Assembly: GCA_902783555.1 (NCBI GenBank)
Contig: CACZRB010000056.1
Location: forward strand, 1-33,016
DNA from: an uncultured Erysipelotrichaceae bacterium
Lineage (GTDB): Bacteria; Bacillota_I; Bacilli_A; RF39; UBA660
Length of the DNA: 33,016 nucleotides
Reading direction: 5' to 3'
Position 1 is the stretch's first letter. The number at the start of each line of letters is the position of its first letter. This document shows, piece by piece, positions 14,784 to 23,864 of this stretch. The position numbers and the translations under genes were made by a program. Below the pieces are notes generated by a model. That model was not told where the DNA came from, ran no database searches, and was given only the letters and a program-made list of their open reading frames with translations.

Positions 14784-16073
14784 ATCATATTTAGAAAATT
14801 CTTCACTTATATAGTTTTTCTTATGAAACATATCAATCATTGCATAATATCTTGGATGACTTCTCCATCCATTTTCTGTTGAACTTAAACTCCAAGCAGT
14901 ATTAACCTTAGCATTAGGATAGGCATTTTTTAATATTACTCTTTCTTTTTCGCTTATACCACCATTAACTAACCAAAATCTTTCTACACTATTGCCAAAC
15001 TTTAATAATTGATTAATATCTTTAACATTATTGTATCCAATATTTAAATCTACCAATTCATTTAAATTTTCAAGGGGAGAAAAATCACTAATCTTATTTA
15101 CAAATAATTCTAAATAATGCAAGTGTTTAAGATTCTTTAAAGGTGTAATATCTTTAATCTTATTATCAGCAAGAATTAAAACGCGAAGATCAGTTAAATA
15201 ATCACCTATCACTGATATATCATCTATTGCTTGATGACCTAAATCAAGAGCCTGTAAATTTGTACAATATTTTAATACTTCAATATCTTTTGTAGTTAAT
15301 CTAACATAGTTAATCTTTCCAACTAAAACCGAAAAAGCAACATCATTAGTCTTTAATGACCACTTGCCTAAATGTAGTTCCCATATAATATCAATATTAG
15401 GAAATAACTCCCTAAGTTTTCCAAGTTCTTCATTACTTAAATTTGAATTTGAAAAATCCGCCTTTCTTAAAGCAGGTAAAATAGTAAATAAATTTTTAAT
15501 ATCATCATAAATTAGACTCTTATCATTTTTAAAATCTAATTCTTCAGTATCTAATGAAATTTCCTTATCTTTATATTTAATAATCCATTTAAAGTTTATC
15601 TTAGGATATTTAATTGTCAAATTAGCCATTTGCTCTAAACTTAACATATTATTACCCATATTAACATCTTTTAAATTAGGAAAATATTCTAAATAATTAA
15701 TTAAATCATTATCAACAAATGAATTAGATAAATCTAAGGAAGAAGTATTTTCTGAAATATTTAAATTATATACATCATAAAAAACTTCTAAATTAAATTT
15801 TATATTAGGATAATTATTAATTAAATATTCTTTTTGTTTAATACTTATCTTTTGATTAGATAAATCAACCTCTTTTAAATTAGAAAAATCTTTAAGTTTA
15901 AGCATCCAATCCTTATCTAGTGTTAAATCATTATTAGATAAATCTATTATTGTAATTTTACTTAAATATTCTTCATTTCCAATAATAATCTTTTTATTTA
16001 AAAAATAAGTATAATAAAGAAAAAAAGAAGTAACAATAATAAATATAATTAAAATGTATTTCAAATATTTCAT
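14769..16073 (-). CDS. Membrane-anchored leucine-rich-repeat protein
   Basis: A 434-residue protein with one N-terminal membrane helix (about 3-24) and an outer part built of leucine-rich repeats. Early repeats have the form DLSNNDLTLDKDWMLKLKDFSNLKEVDLSNQ; later ones are the typical bacterial type (LQALDLGHQAIDDISVI, LRVLILADNKIKDITPL, LHYLELFVNKISDFSPL). A C-terminal stretch (NGWRSHPRYYAMIDMFHKK) follows the repeats. LRR proteins mostly bind other proteins; here the likely place is the cell surface. The start overlaps the TGA of the gene before it, whose end supplies GAGGAAT as ribosome binding site, so the two are coupled. Confidence 0.9.
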   Translation of the reverse strand: MKYLKYILIIFIIVTSFFLYYTYFLNKKIIIGNEEYLSKITIIDLSNNDLTLDKDWMLKLKDFSNLKEVDLSNQKISIKQKEYLINNYPNIKFNLEVFYDVYNLNISENTSSLDLSNSFVDNDLINYLEYFPNLKDVNMGNNMLSLEQMANLTIKYPKINFKWIIKYKDKEISLDTEELDFKNDKSLIYDDIKNLFTILPALRKADFSNSNLSNEELGKLRELFPNIDIIWELHLGKWSLKTNDVAFSVLVGKINYVRLTTKDIEVLKYCTNLQALDLGHQAIDDISVIGDYLTDLRVLILADNKIKDITPLKNLKHLHYLELFVNKISDFSPLENLNELVDLNIGYNNVKDINQLLKFGNSVERFWLVNGGISEKERVILKNAYPNAKVNTAWSLSSTENGWRSHPRYYAMIDMFHKKNYISEEFSKYDKSDN

Positions 16074-16074
16074 A

Positions 16075-17175
16075 TCATTCCTCTATTGTTCTCATATCAA
16101 TCATTTTATAATGACCATATTTATATAAAAAATAAAAAGTTTCATTTAATGTATCAGTCTTCTTTACTCCATTAGATAGAATCATATTTTTAGTTAATTT
16201 AATATCAACAGTAAAAAAATCATTACTATACATTTTAAAATTATTCATTTCTACATCAGTAAATGGATTATCTGATAAAGTATGTGGTGAAGTAAAATTA
16301 ATATCATAATATATTGACCAATTATAAGCTCTAGTATATAAATCAGTACCCTTAAGTAAATAAGGTTTTAATGTATAAAAACCATTTCTTCCATTTAAAT
16401 CAGCAGTTAAATATAAACTCCAATTCTTAGCTATTTCTAATGGATTAAAATCATCTTTAATATACTTTTTAGCTTCATCATATGAATCATAAGCATTTAT
16501 TTTAGTAGCATCAATAATATTATTGCTTTTTTGATACGTTACTAATTCTCCCAAAGAATTATATATATTAATAGTTGGTTTTTTTAACAGATTATTTACT
16601 TCATAATTTATTATTTGAGGAATATTTTCATTATCATATAAAGATTCTAACTCTGAATAATGAACTTTATCTACAATATTTTCATCAGTTAATAATACAT
16701 CATTAACATATACTTTATATGCACTATTAGCCTTTATTTTAACATCATATATCCCATCATTAAATGTAATATTAGCAACTTCAATAGGTGTATAATTAAG
16801 TAATCCTAATATAGATTCTTCTTTATCCTCCTTTAAAGTTAAAGTTCCTAACTTATTATTATCAGACAATAATTCATATACATTATTATCAACCTTTAAA
16901 TAGGTAATATTACCATCTTTAAATACTTTTACAAAAGCATCTAATTTAGAAATATCCTTTTCAAATTTATTATTAATTATTTCATCATTCATATATGAAT
17001 TTAAATATTCTTTATTTTTAAGATTAATTGTTACATTTGTAATATAGTTATCAATATCATTTTTTTCAAAATCACTTAAACTATTATATAAATGATGTAA
17101 AAAAATAGCCCCAATTATTAATAGTATTAATGCAAAAGTAATAATTGAATTCTTATATACAAAAACCCTTTTCAT
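16075..17175 (-). CDS. Membrane-anchored protein with TcaA/YvbJ-like features, unknown role
   Basis: A 366-residue protein with one N-terminal helix (about 8-27, IITFALILLIIGAIFLHHLY) and an extracellular part. The middle (about 140-170: YDVKIKANSAYKVYVNDVLL) looks like the small beta domains repeated in TcaA/YvbJ-type wall-stress proteins, and the last about 130 residues look like an NTF2-like alpha+beta fold. Both readings rest on general pattern, not on clear motifs. GTG at 17181 and ATG at 17175 are possible starts; the ATG has AGGTG at a workable distance and gives the usual MKR opening. It follows the glycosidase gene without a gap and overlaps the LRR gene. Confidence 0.6.
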   Translation of the reverse strand: MKRVFVYKNSIITFALILLIIGAIFLHHLYNSLSDFEKNDIDNYITNVTINLKNKEYLNSYMNDEIINNKFEKDISKLDAFVKVFKDGNITYLKVDNNVYELLSDNNKLGTLTLKEDKEESILGLLNYTPIEVANITFNDGIYDVKIKANSAYKVYVNDVLLTDENIVDKVHYSELESLYDNENIPQIINYEVNNLLKKPTINIYNSLGELVTYQKSNNIIDATKINAYDSYDEAKKYIKDDFNPLEIAKNWSLYLTADLNGRNGFYTLKPYLLKGTDLYTRAYNWSIYYDINFTSPHTLSDNPFTDVEMNNFKMYSNDFFTVDIKLTKNMILSNGVKKTDTLNETFYFLYKYGHYKMIDMRTIEE

Positions 17176-17181
17176 AAACAC

Positions 17182-18558
17182 CTACTTTGTAACAATAAAT
17201 GCATCAGGTAATCTCCATGAAGAATTACTATAATATAGTGTAACTGATGTCATTAAATATTCCCCATTATAATACATTGAAGAAGAAGAACCACCATCTA
17301 TATTAGCCGCATTTATAGCACCATTTTTACTCATAACATCAATTAAATCACTAGCAGTAGCTCCTAAATGTCCAGATATTCCCCTTCCATCAGTAACTAA
17401 AAGCAAAACAGTTCCATCTGCTCTTTGACCAATTGCAGTTCTTGGATTAGCTCCACTACCTAAACCAGTAGTTTTTCTATTTTCTCCATTAACTATTAAT
17501 TTAACAAAATGATTATTAGCATCACTATACTCTTCTTGAAAAGTAACTGCATCTCTAATTTTTTCTTTTTTAACAAGATTTACTACTCCGTCAGTATTTA
17601 ATCCTTCCATAGATAATATTCTAAGTTTATTATCAGTATCAAAACCAATTAAATAATAACCTTTACCATATGGACTATTATATTGAATTTGCTCATTAGA
17701 AACAACTACCCCAACAGGATATCCACCATGATTTCCAATAGATTCATATAATCCCCCATTAACTGCTCCAATCGCATCATTTAATTTAACTATTTCATTT
17801 AATTCTTTACCATATTTAGTAAATGGATAAGTAGTAGCAAGTTTAACTCTTGAAGGATCATGAACTATCATTAAAGTACCAAAGAAATTATTACCATATA
17901 CTTTTTTAATCTCTATTTCATCCTTATTTTCTTCTTTAACATCAATTTCTACTTTACTAGTATCAACATCTTCATTAAACTCTAATAACCCATTTTTATT
18001 GACTATTTCATTAATCTCTTTATCACTCATAATTAAACTTGGAATAAATTTCAAAGCACCTGTCTCTAAAAAAGTTGATACAAAAATATTTCTAGCTTTT
18101 AAAGAAGGTCCATAGCATATTATCTTAAGTGATAAAAATAAAGTAATCACAATAAAAATTAAAAAAGTCGACGCAAAAGATAAACCCTTTAAAAAAAGAT
18201 GTTTAGTTAAAATTTTATTATACTTATCTTCAAATTTTCTTTTAAAATCAGGATTTTTATCAAATAAAAATTTAAATATAAATTTATCTTTAACTTGAAT
18301 AGGAATACCACTTAAAGCATAAAAATCAGGTAATAAATAGATCTTACCTTTATATGATATCTTATGTTTTTTATATATATTTAAAGTTTCATTAATATTT
18401 TCTTTTACTAAAGCCATAAATATTTCAATAGACTTTTTATTAATATAACTTGGCTTAAGCTTAAATGGTAAGTTTTCACCTGAATTTACTAATTCATCAT
18501 AAGTAAAACTATTGTATTCTTGAATTAAATGTTCAACTTTTCTTTTACTTAACTTCAT
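17182..18558 (-). CDS. Phosphodiester glycosidase family protein (NAGPA domain)
   Basis: A 458-residue membrane-anchored protein. A cytoplasmic N-terminal region of about 120 residues (LIQEYNSFTYDELVNSGE... with YLLPDFYALSGIP) precedes a membrane helix at about 127-147. The outer C-terminal domain (about 215-458) is a NAGPA domain: GAVNGGLYES, NPRTAIGQRADGTVLLLVTD, GATASDLIDVMSKNGAINA and DGGSSSSMYYNGEYL. Members remove or rearrange sugars linked through phosphodiesters and in bacteria act on exopolysaccharide or wall polymers. ATG at 18558 is chosen over GTG at 18567 because AGGG lies eight bases upstream of it. It starts the glycosidase, anchored protein and LRR run. Confidence 0.92.
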   Translation of the reverse strand: MKLSKRKVEHLIQEYNSFTYDELVNSGENLPFKLKPSYINKKSIEIFMALVKENINETLNIYKKHKISYKGKIYLLPDFYALSGIPIQVKDKFIFKFLFDKNPDFKRKFEDKYNKILTKHLFLKGLSFASTFLIFIVITLFLSLKIICYGPSLKARNIFVSTFLETGALKFIPSLIMSDKEINEIVNKNGLLEFNEDVDTSKVEIDVKEENKDEIEIKKVYGNNFFGTLMIVHDPSRVKLATTYPFTKYGKELNEIVKLNDAIGAVNGGLYESIGNHGGYPVGVVVSNEQIQYNSPYGKGYYLIGFDTDNKLRILSMEGLNTDGVVNLVKKEKIRDAVTFQEEYSDANNHFVKLIVNGENRKTTGLGSGANPRTAIGQRADGTVLLLVTDGRGISGHLGATASDLIDVMSKNGAINAANIDGGSSSSMYYNGEYLMTSVTLYYSNSSWRLPDAFIVTK

Positions 18559-18643
18559 GATACTCACCCTACTATATAATATAGTATATCAAAAACGGCC
18601 AAAAAAATATAGACTATTAAACAATAATTATATTTTATATCAA

Positions 18644-18670
18644 GAAAAAAATACCTAATTTAAAGGTATT
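18644..18670 (-). terminator. Terminator after the hybrid kinase gene
   Basis: On the minus strand AATACCT/AGGTATT pair around a seven-base loop, followed by seven T. It divides the signalling genes from the glycosidase run. Confidence 0.8.
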
Positions 18671-20461
18671 TTATCCTAATAATTTTTCTGCTATTTCATT
18701 AAGTTCTTTTATATTTAATGGTTTTAATAAATAATTATCATATATATTATTTATATAACGTATATCCTTAGAAACAATTAAAGCTATAAATGGTGGAACT
18801 TCTGTAAATTTTTTTAAATTTTTAAATAATTGTCCAATCTCTACAAAATTAATATCTACTATATTATCATTTACAATAATTAAATCATAGCCTTCATCAC
18901 ATTTAATAATCTTAATAGCTTCTTTTCCACTTTTAACACATTTAGTAACAAAATTAAGTTTATTTAAAATACTAGAAAGTTTCTTAGCAGAGTAATCTTC
19001 ATTATCTAGAATTAATACTTTTTTATTATGATAATCTTTTACTTTAATATCTGATTGCATCATTGGAACTTGTGAAATTGGAATTCCATTATATATATTT
19101 TGTGGAATACTTACATAGAAAGTTGTCCCAGCTCCATAATGACTGTCAAAATTAATATTTCCATTTAAGGCTTCTACATTCTTTTTAATAAATGGTAATA
19201 TAGCATCTACATTATAATAACCATTATGATTATTTTTAAATACTTTATCAAAATCTTCTTCTTTAATACCTACACCAGTATCAGATACTTTAATATTTAA
19301 AATATAATTATCTTTTCGTCTTTCTCCAGATATAATTAAATTAATCTTACCTACATTAGTATACTTTAAAGCATTCATAATTAAATTAATTATAATTCTC
19401 TCAATAACTCTATAATTACCTACTAAAACTGATGGAATATTTGGATCAATACTATAAGCAAATTTAACTGCTTCATTACTAAGATTTAATTTAACAATTT
19501 TTTCAATATTCAAAACTAATTCATCAATTCGATATTTACTATTTTTTCCTCCATTATTTAAAACTAGCCCTAAATTATTACTAATATAATTTAAACAAAT
19601 AATATTATCCATTAACTCATCGTCAGTTAAATTGGTACTATTTTCTAACTTTTCATTAGCAATTCTAAAAGTTTTTAAAAAAGTTCCTAAATCGCATATC
19701 TGCTCATGTAAACGATTTAAATCCAAATCATTACTAACTGATAAATCTGTTTGATCCTGCTTTAACTTTTCAATTATTAAAAGGTCTTCATTTTCCTTAA
19801 AATAATATATTAAAATAAGTACTAAAGTAAATAATGTTGAATAAATTGATATTTCCGCATAATTATATTCAAATATTAAAGCAACTACAAACAATATAAA
19901 AGTACCAATTAGAACAATATAATCATTAATATCTGAATAATTATTCTTACTTTTTAGATAAAAAATATAAATATTATATAAAATAAATATTAAATATAAA
20001 AATAATAAGAAATTAATTGACTCATTAGTATAAAAATAAAACATTGTTAATCCTATTGGATAAGCTTTTACATAAACAATCGAAAATATAATTGATATAA
20101 CAAAAATAATAGTAAATATATTTTTAATTGTTAAAAACTTATGACTATCCCAAAGCAAATTTTCAATATTATCATTTTGATTCGTAGTAGTTACAAATAA
20201 ATAATAGAAATATGCTCCAACAAATAATACCATAAATATTGAATGTAATTTCCACATTAAATTAAAGATTATACTAATATTATAAACATATGAAATACCT
20301 TCTAATATTTCAGTTAATATTAAAATAAATGTAAAACGTATCATATAAACATATATTTTACTTCTAACCGAATTAGTATTTTTCTTGTATGAAAAATAAG
20401 TAATTGAAAAAATAATCATAAATAATATTGCTGATATACTAAATAATAAATGTGTTAGCAT
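18671..20461 (-). CDS. Hybrid sensor histidine kinase with seven-helix membrane domain
   Basis: A 596-residue hybrid kinase. About seven membrane helices fill residues 1-230. A coiled region follows with LHEQICDLG, the only candidate for the phospho-acceptor His box but without the usual P-L. The HATPase domain is intact: N box NLIMNALKYT, G1 DTGVGI, G2 GAGTTFYVSIP. The C-terminal receiver (about 480-596) has the acid pair LILDNED and the lysine of LLKPLN. At the usual phospho-Asp position the sequence is LIIVNDNIVD, which aligns best with Asn in place of Asp. AGAGGCGATA precedes the ATG. It follows the kinase-like gene by 14 bases. The signal and output are unknown. Confidence 0.88.
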   Translation of the reverse strand: MLTHLLFSISAILFMIIFSITYFSYKKNTNSVRSKIYVYMIRFTFILILTEILEGISYVYNISIIFNLMWKLHSIFMVLFVGAYFYYLFVTTTNQNDNIENLLWDSHKFLTIKNIFTIIFVISIIFSIVYVKAYPIGLTMFYFYTNESINFLLFLYLIFILYNIYIFYLKSKNNYSDINDYIVLIGTFILFVVALIFEYNYAEISIYSTLFTLVLILIYYFKENEDLLIIEKLKQDQTDLSVSNDLDLNRLHEQICDLGTFLKTFRIANEKLENSTNLTDDELMDNIICLNYISNNLGLVLNNGGKNSKYRIDELVLNIEKIVKLNLSNEAVKFAYSIDPNIPSVLVGNYRVIERIIINLIMNALKYTNVGKINLIISGERRKDNYILNIKVSDTGVGIKEEDFDKVFKNNHNGYYNVDAILPFIKKNVEALNGNINFDSHYGAGTTFYVSIPQNIYNGIPISQVPMMQSDIKVKDYHNKKVLILDNEDYSAKKLSSILNKLNFVTKCVKSGKEAIKIIKCDEGYDLIIVNDNIVDINFVEIGQLFKNLKKFTEVPPFIALIVSKDIRYINNIYDNYLLKPLNIKELNEIAEKLLG

Positions 20462-20475
20462 ATTATCGCCTCTTT

Positions 20476-21921
20476 TTAATTCATATTATAAAATAATTCA
20501 CTATCTTTAAAACCCTCTATTACAGTAAAATAATAGATTGTTTTATTATCATCTGTTTTAATATTAAGATTTGAATTTAACTGGTTTAATAAATCAATCG
20601 CTATAAGTAATCTTAAATCATATTTATTATAGTTTTTACTATTTTCAAGATAATCATTTACGCTAAATTTTGTTAAGTCAATTATTGGTTTACCATTACT
20701 TTTAATAGTAAAACTAAGTTCAATATCATTTAAAGAATTTAATTTACTTGTAATATTTAGATTGATATCTTCACCATTATCACAATTATTTATAACATAA
20801 TACATTATATTGCAAACTATTATTTCAACTTTTTTAATATCACCAATGTATTTTAAGAAACTATTTTGACCTACCGATACTTTAAAATTAATATTTTTAT
20901 TATTAACAAGTGGTAATAATTTATCATTAATACTTTTTATTAAAGTACTTAATTGATAATCATTATTAATAGATTTACTATATTCCATCATGTATGTATA
21001 TTTAATATCATCTAAATAATCTGTTATTTCATTAATCGTATTTTTAATATCCTTACTTTCTTTTTCAATTAATTCTTTATTATAATCATTATTTAAATAT
21101 AAATCATTATTAAATAAAACTATATCATTTGTTGATTCTCCAAAATAGTTATTAATATTACTTATTAACATATTTCTTCTTTTATTTACATTTTCTAAAT
21201 TATCTATTTTCATATTTAATACATTTACTAATTCTTTATCTTGATTAGATGTTGTATTAAATATGATAAGTACTAAAAGAGAATAAATAAATACTGATTC
21301 ATTTACCATATATCCAGTAAAATGTTTAAAAGCAAGAATACCAATATAAATTAAATACGTTACTATTGAAAGAAAACAAAATCCTTTAGGCATCTTTTTT
21401 CTAAATATTAAAATAATTAATAATAAGATAGAATTTGATGCTATAGCATATGCACGATAAATATTATTTAAAGCGCCTACTAATATATAAAACTTACCAT
21501 TATTTTCTAATGCTATATTAACATTTAGCGTCAAAGAAATAATAGTAACTATTACCATTAATAATATTTTTATTATTCCAAAAAATTTAATTTTTTCCTT
21601 ATCATTTACATAAATATAATTAATAACATAGAACATCATTAAAATATTCCAAAAAAATTTCAATAAAATATAAACTTTATATATTACGGTTTCATAAGGG
21701 GGATTATTATGCATTACAATATTTAAAAGATATTCTAAAGCATTTAATAAAATAGTTAAAAAATAGAGACTAAAAAATGGAGAATTTTTAATTGATTCAT
21801 TGCTTTCTTTATACTTAATAAAATATATTAATCCAACCATAATTAATACAATTGATGAAACCCACACCAATGATGTAGCTGATAAAAAAGAATCAATTTG
21901 TGAACCACTAAGCATATCCAT
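20476..21921 (-). CDS. Seven-helix membrane protein with degenerate kinase-like domain
   Basis: A 481-residue paralogue-like neighbour of the hybrid kinase: about seven membrane helices (residues 15-225), a coiled stretch, and a C-terminal domain of HATPase shape. The strand and helix pattern is kept (VEIIVCNIMYYVINNCDNG at the place of the N box), but the N-box Asn-rich motif, DxGxG and GxGxG boxes are absent and there is no His box. It is thus probably a pseudokinase that pairs with or regulates the kinase encoded 14 bases downstream. The start has a strong AAAGGGGTGAT site. What it senses is not visible. Confidence 0.7.
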   Translation of the reverse strand: MDMLSGSQIDSFLSATSLVWVSSIVLIMVGLIYFIKYKESNESIKNSPFFSLYFLTILLNALEYLLNIVMHNNPPYETVIYKVYILLKFFWNILMMFYVINYIYVNDKEKIKFFGIIKILLMVIVTIISLTLNVNIALENNGKFYILVGALNNIYRAYAIASNSILLLIILIFRKKMPKGFCFLSIVTYLIYIGILAFKHFTGYMVNESVFIYSLLVLIIFNTTSNQDKELVNVLNMKIDNLENVNKRRNMLISNINNYFGESTNDIVLFNNDLYLNNDYNKELIEKESKDIKNTINEITDYLDDIKYTYMMEYSKSINNDYQLSTLIKSINDKLLPLVNNKNINFKVSVGQNSFLKYIGDIKKVEIIVCNIMYYVINNCDNGEDINLNITSKLNSLNDIELSFTIKSNGKPIIDLTKFSVNDYLENSKNYNKYDLRLLIAIDLLNQLNSNLNIKTDDNKTIYYFTVIEGFKDSELFYNMN

Positions 21922-21934
21922 TTATATCACCCCT

Positions 21935-22696
21935 TTATTTTAATTTATATCCAAGCCCCTTTAGCCAATTTTTAATATTATCATCAGAACCGGTAACATC
22001 TACTCCATTAATTGCAAAACCATTTAATCCTTTATTATCTGGAGTGCCAATTAAATTAAATAATTTTTTATAAGTACCAGCACTACCTGAACCAGCATGA
22101 GTGTTAAAAGGTACAATTATTTTAGTTTTTAATATATTTTCATTATCTCTTACAAAAGTTTTAATTATTTGTGGATAAGATGCATGCCAAATAGGATAAC
22201 CAATAAATATTACATCATAGTTATCTAAATTGGTTATTTTATTTTTAATTTCTGGGTATATATTTTGATTATATTCTATTTTAGTAGCACTATATAATTC
22301 AGTTAAATCATCAGGATAAGGTACTAAAGATTCTATTTCATATAAATCTGCACTAATAAAACTTGCAATTTTTTTTGCTAATATTTTAGTATTACCTTCA
22401 GTTAAAAATTTTTTATTTTCAATGTTTAAATTTTTACCATAATTTTCCCCATCTTTAGAAAAATAAACAATTAAAGTTTTAGTATTTTCATTTATTAAAT
22501 TTGTATTATTAACCCCGTTTTTATTTTCTATAAATAAAGTTACAACTAAAACTAAAGTAATTAATGAAATCAAAGCAAAAACAATTAAAGGTGCATTTTT
22601 CTTTTGAGTAACAGGCGCAGAATCAATACTAGTTTGTTCATTTACACCTTCATTTGTTGATAAATTATTTACCTCATTAAAATTATTTTCTACCAT
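21935..22696 (-). CDS. Membrane-tethered flavodoxin-like protein
   Basis: A 253-residue protein. Residues 1-32 are polar and low-complexity, 33-55 form a membrane helix (APLIVFALISLITLVLVVTLFI), and about 75-253 a flavodoxin fold of the Flavodoxin_4 type. TLIVYFSKDGENYG is the FMN phosphate loop region, VIFIGYPIWHASYP the W/Y segment that stacks on the flavin ring, and FNTHAGSGSAGTYKKL the third FMN loop. Because the helix is N-terminal and the tail is short, the flavin domain may face outside, where such proteins would serve extracellular electron transfer; orientation is not certain. GGAGGG lies three bases before the ATG. It sits 13 bases ahead of the kinase-like gene. Confidence 0.9.
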   Translation of the reverse strand: MVENNFNEVNNLSTNEGVNEQTSIDSAPVTQKKNAPLIVFALISLITLVLVVTLFIENKNGVNNTNLINENTKTLIVYFSKDGENYGKNLNIENKKFLTEGNTKILAKKIASFISADLYEIESLVPYPDDLTELYSATKIEYNQNIYPEIKNKITNLDNYDVIFIGYPIWHASYPQIIKTFVRDNENILKTKIIVPFNTHAGSGSAGTYKKLFNLIGTPDNKGLNGFAINGVDVTGSDDNIKNWLKGLGYKLK

Positions 22697-22714
22697 TTTC
22701 CCTCCAAATGATAT

Positions 22715-23707
22715 TTATCTTGCTATATTAGTACAAAAAGGAGTATATCCAGCAGTTTTTTTACCATTAGACATATAAATTCCATCATTAGTATCATCAC
22801 CATCAGTTAATAATTTATAGTCACCAATTCCCCAACCATTACCTTCAGTATTTGAACCAAATATTTCACCATTCATATATTGATAATTATTACCATTACC
22901 AGTTGTTATAACATCATTTACAGTTAAAGAAGAAGCTAATACTCCATATTCCGTCCCTTTATCTACAATATAGTTTTTACCATCAGATAACGCTATATAG
23001 AAACTATTATCACTTTTGCCTATTCTAACCCATCCTGCAACTGGTTTTTGATTACTAATACCTAAATTAAGTTCACTAGCATCAGCTGTATTAATAAATA
23101 CATAGTAAAATGCATTACCACTATAAGCATCCTTATCAGACAAAGCTGATGGTTTTAATAATAAGCCTGGATTAATAGCATCTTGACAAACTAAAGCATC
23201 ATTATTCCATAACTCTTGTACTTTAGTTACATAACTATTTGCTAAAGTTAAAAATTCTTTTTTGCTATTATTAGAAGATGCTCTATTAGTATTTTTATTT
23301 ACACCACTAAATACTAAATAACACCCTATACCAATACCAACCAATAATATTGAAACAAGCAAAATAATAATTAATGATGTATTATTGGTTTTTGATCTTT
23401 GCTCCAAATTAGTTATCACTGGTTCTGGTTTATCACTTATTAATGACTCTGCAGAATCTATTCCTATAGATACTGGTTGTTCTTCATTTAAAACTGATGC
23501 ATTTCCATCTTGTTCTACATTAATTTGTACTTGACTATCTAAACCTGATTTGGCACTTTGCACTTGATTATCCAATCCTGATTCAGCACTAGGTTCTTTA
23601 TTTCCTGCTAATTCAGGCATTTCCTCATGAAGTTGTTCCTCATTAATTGGTGTCATTCCCTCTAAACCACCACTACTTAAATTATCATTTTCATTACCAT
23701 TATTCAT
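22715..23707 (-). CDS. Single-helix membrane protein with acidic repeat N-terminus and outer domain
   Basis: A 330-residue protein. The first about 110 residues are acidic and polar and hold a short tandem repeat (SAESGLDNQVQ, SAKSGLDSQVQ). A membrane helix lies at about 113-137 (SLIIILLVSILLVGIGIGCYLVF), and an outer domain of about 185 residues follows with AFYYVFINT, GWVRIGKSDNSFYIALSDG and a C-terminal Cys. Its Cys pair (LVCQDAIN and FCTNIAR) could form a disulfide. The outer domain resembles domains found in pilin-like and envelope proteins of gut Bacilli, but I cannot name it. ATG at 23707 is used because AAGGATGG stands upstream. It heads the signalling run. Confidence 0.7.
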   Translation of the reverse strand: MNNGNENDNLSSGGLEGMTPINEEQLHEEMPELAGNKEPSAESGLDNQVQSAKSGLDSQVQINVEQDGNASVLNEEQPVSIGIDSAESLISDKPEPVITNLEQRSKTNNTSLIIILLVSILLVGIGIGCYLVFSGVNKNTNRASSNNSKKEFLTLANSYVTKVQELWNNDALVCQDAINPGLLLKPSALSDKDAYSGNAFYYVFINTADASELNLGISNQKPVAGWVRIGKSDNSFYIALSDGKNYIVDKGTEYGVLASSLTVNDVITTGNGNNYQYMNGEIFGSNTEGNGWGIGDYKLLTDGDDTNDGIYMSNGKKTAGYTPFCTNIAR

Positions 23708-23823
23708 AACTACCATCCTTATCCTTATTCTATAAAAATTTTATAATATTATCATCCATTATGTCAATTGGTTTTGAAATAAAAATATAGATAATTATAT
23801 TTATAAATGATAATTAAATAAAT

Positions 23824-23848
23824 AAAAAAGGTTGGGAATTAACCAACC
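23824..23848 (-). terminator. Terminator after the HD/P-loop gene
   Basis: On the minus strand GGTTGG/CCAACC with a T-run. It closes the gene that ends at 23865. Confidence 0.8.
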
Positions 23849-23864
23849 AAATATCTTTTATAAA

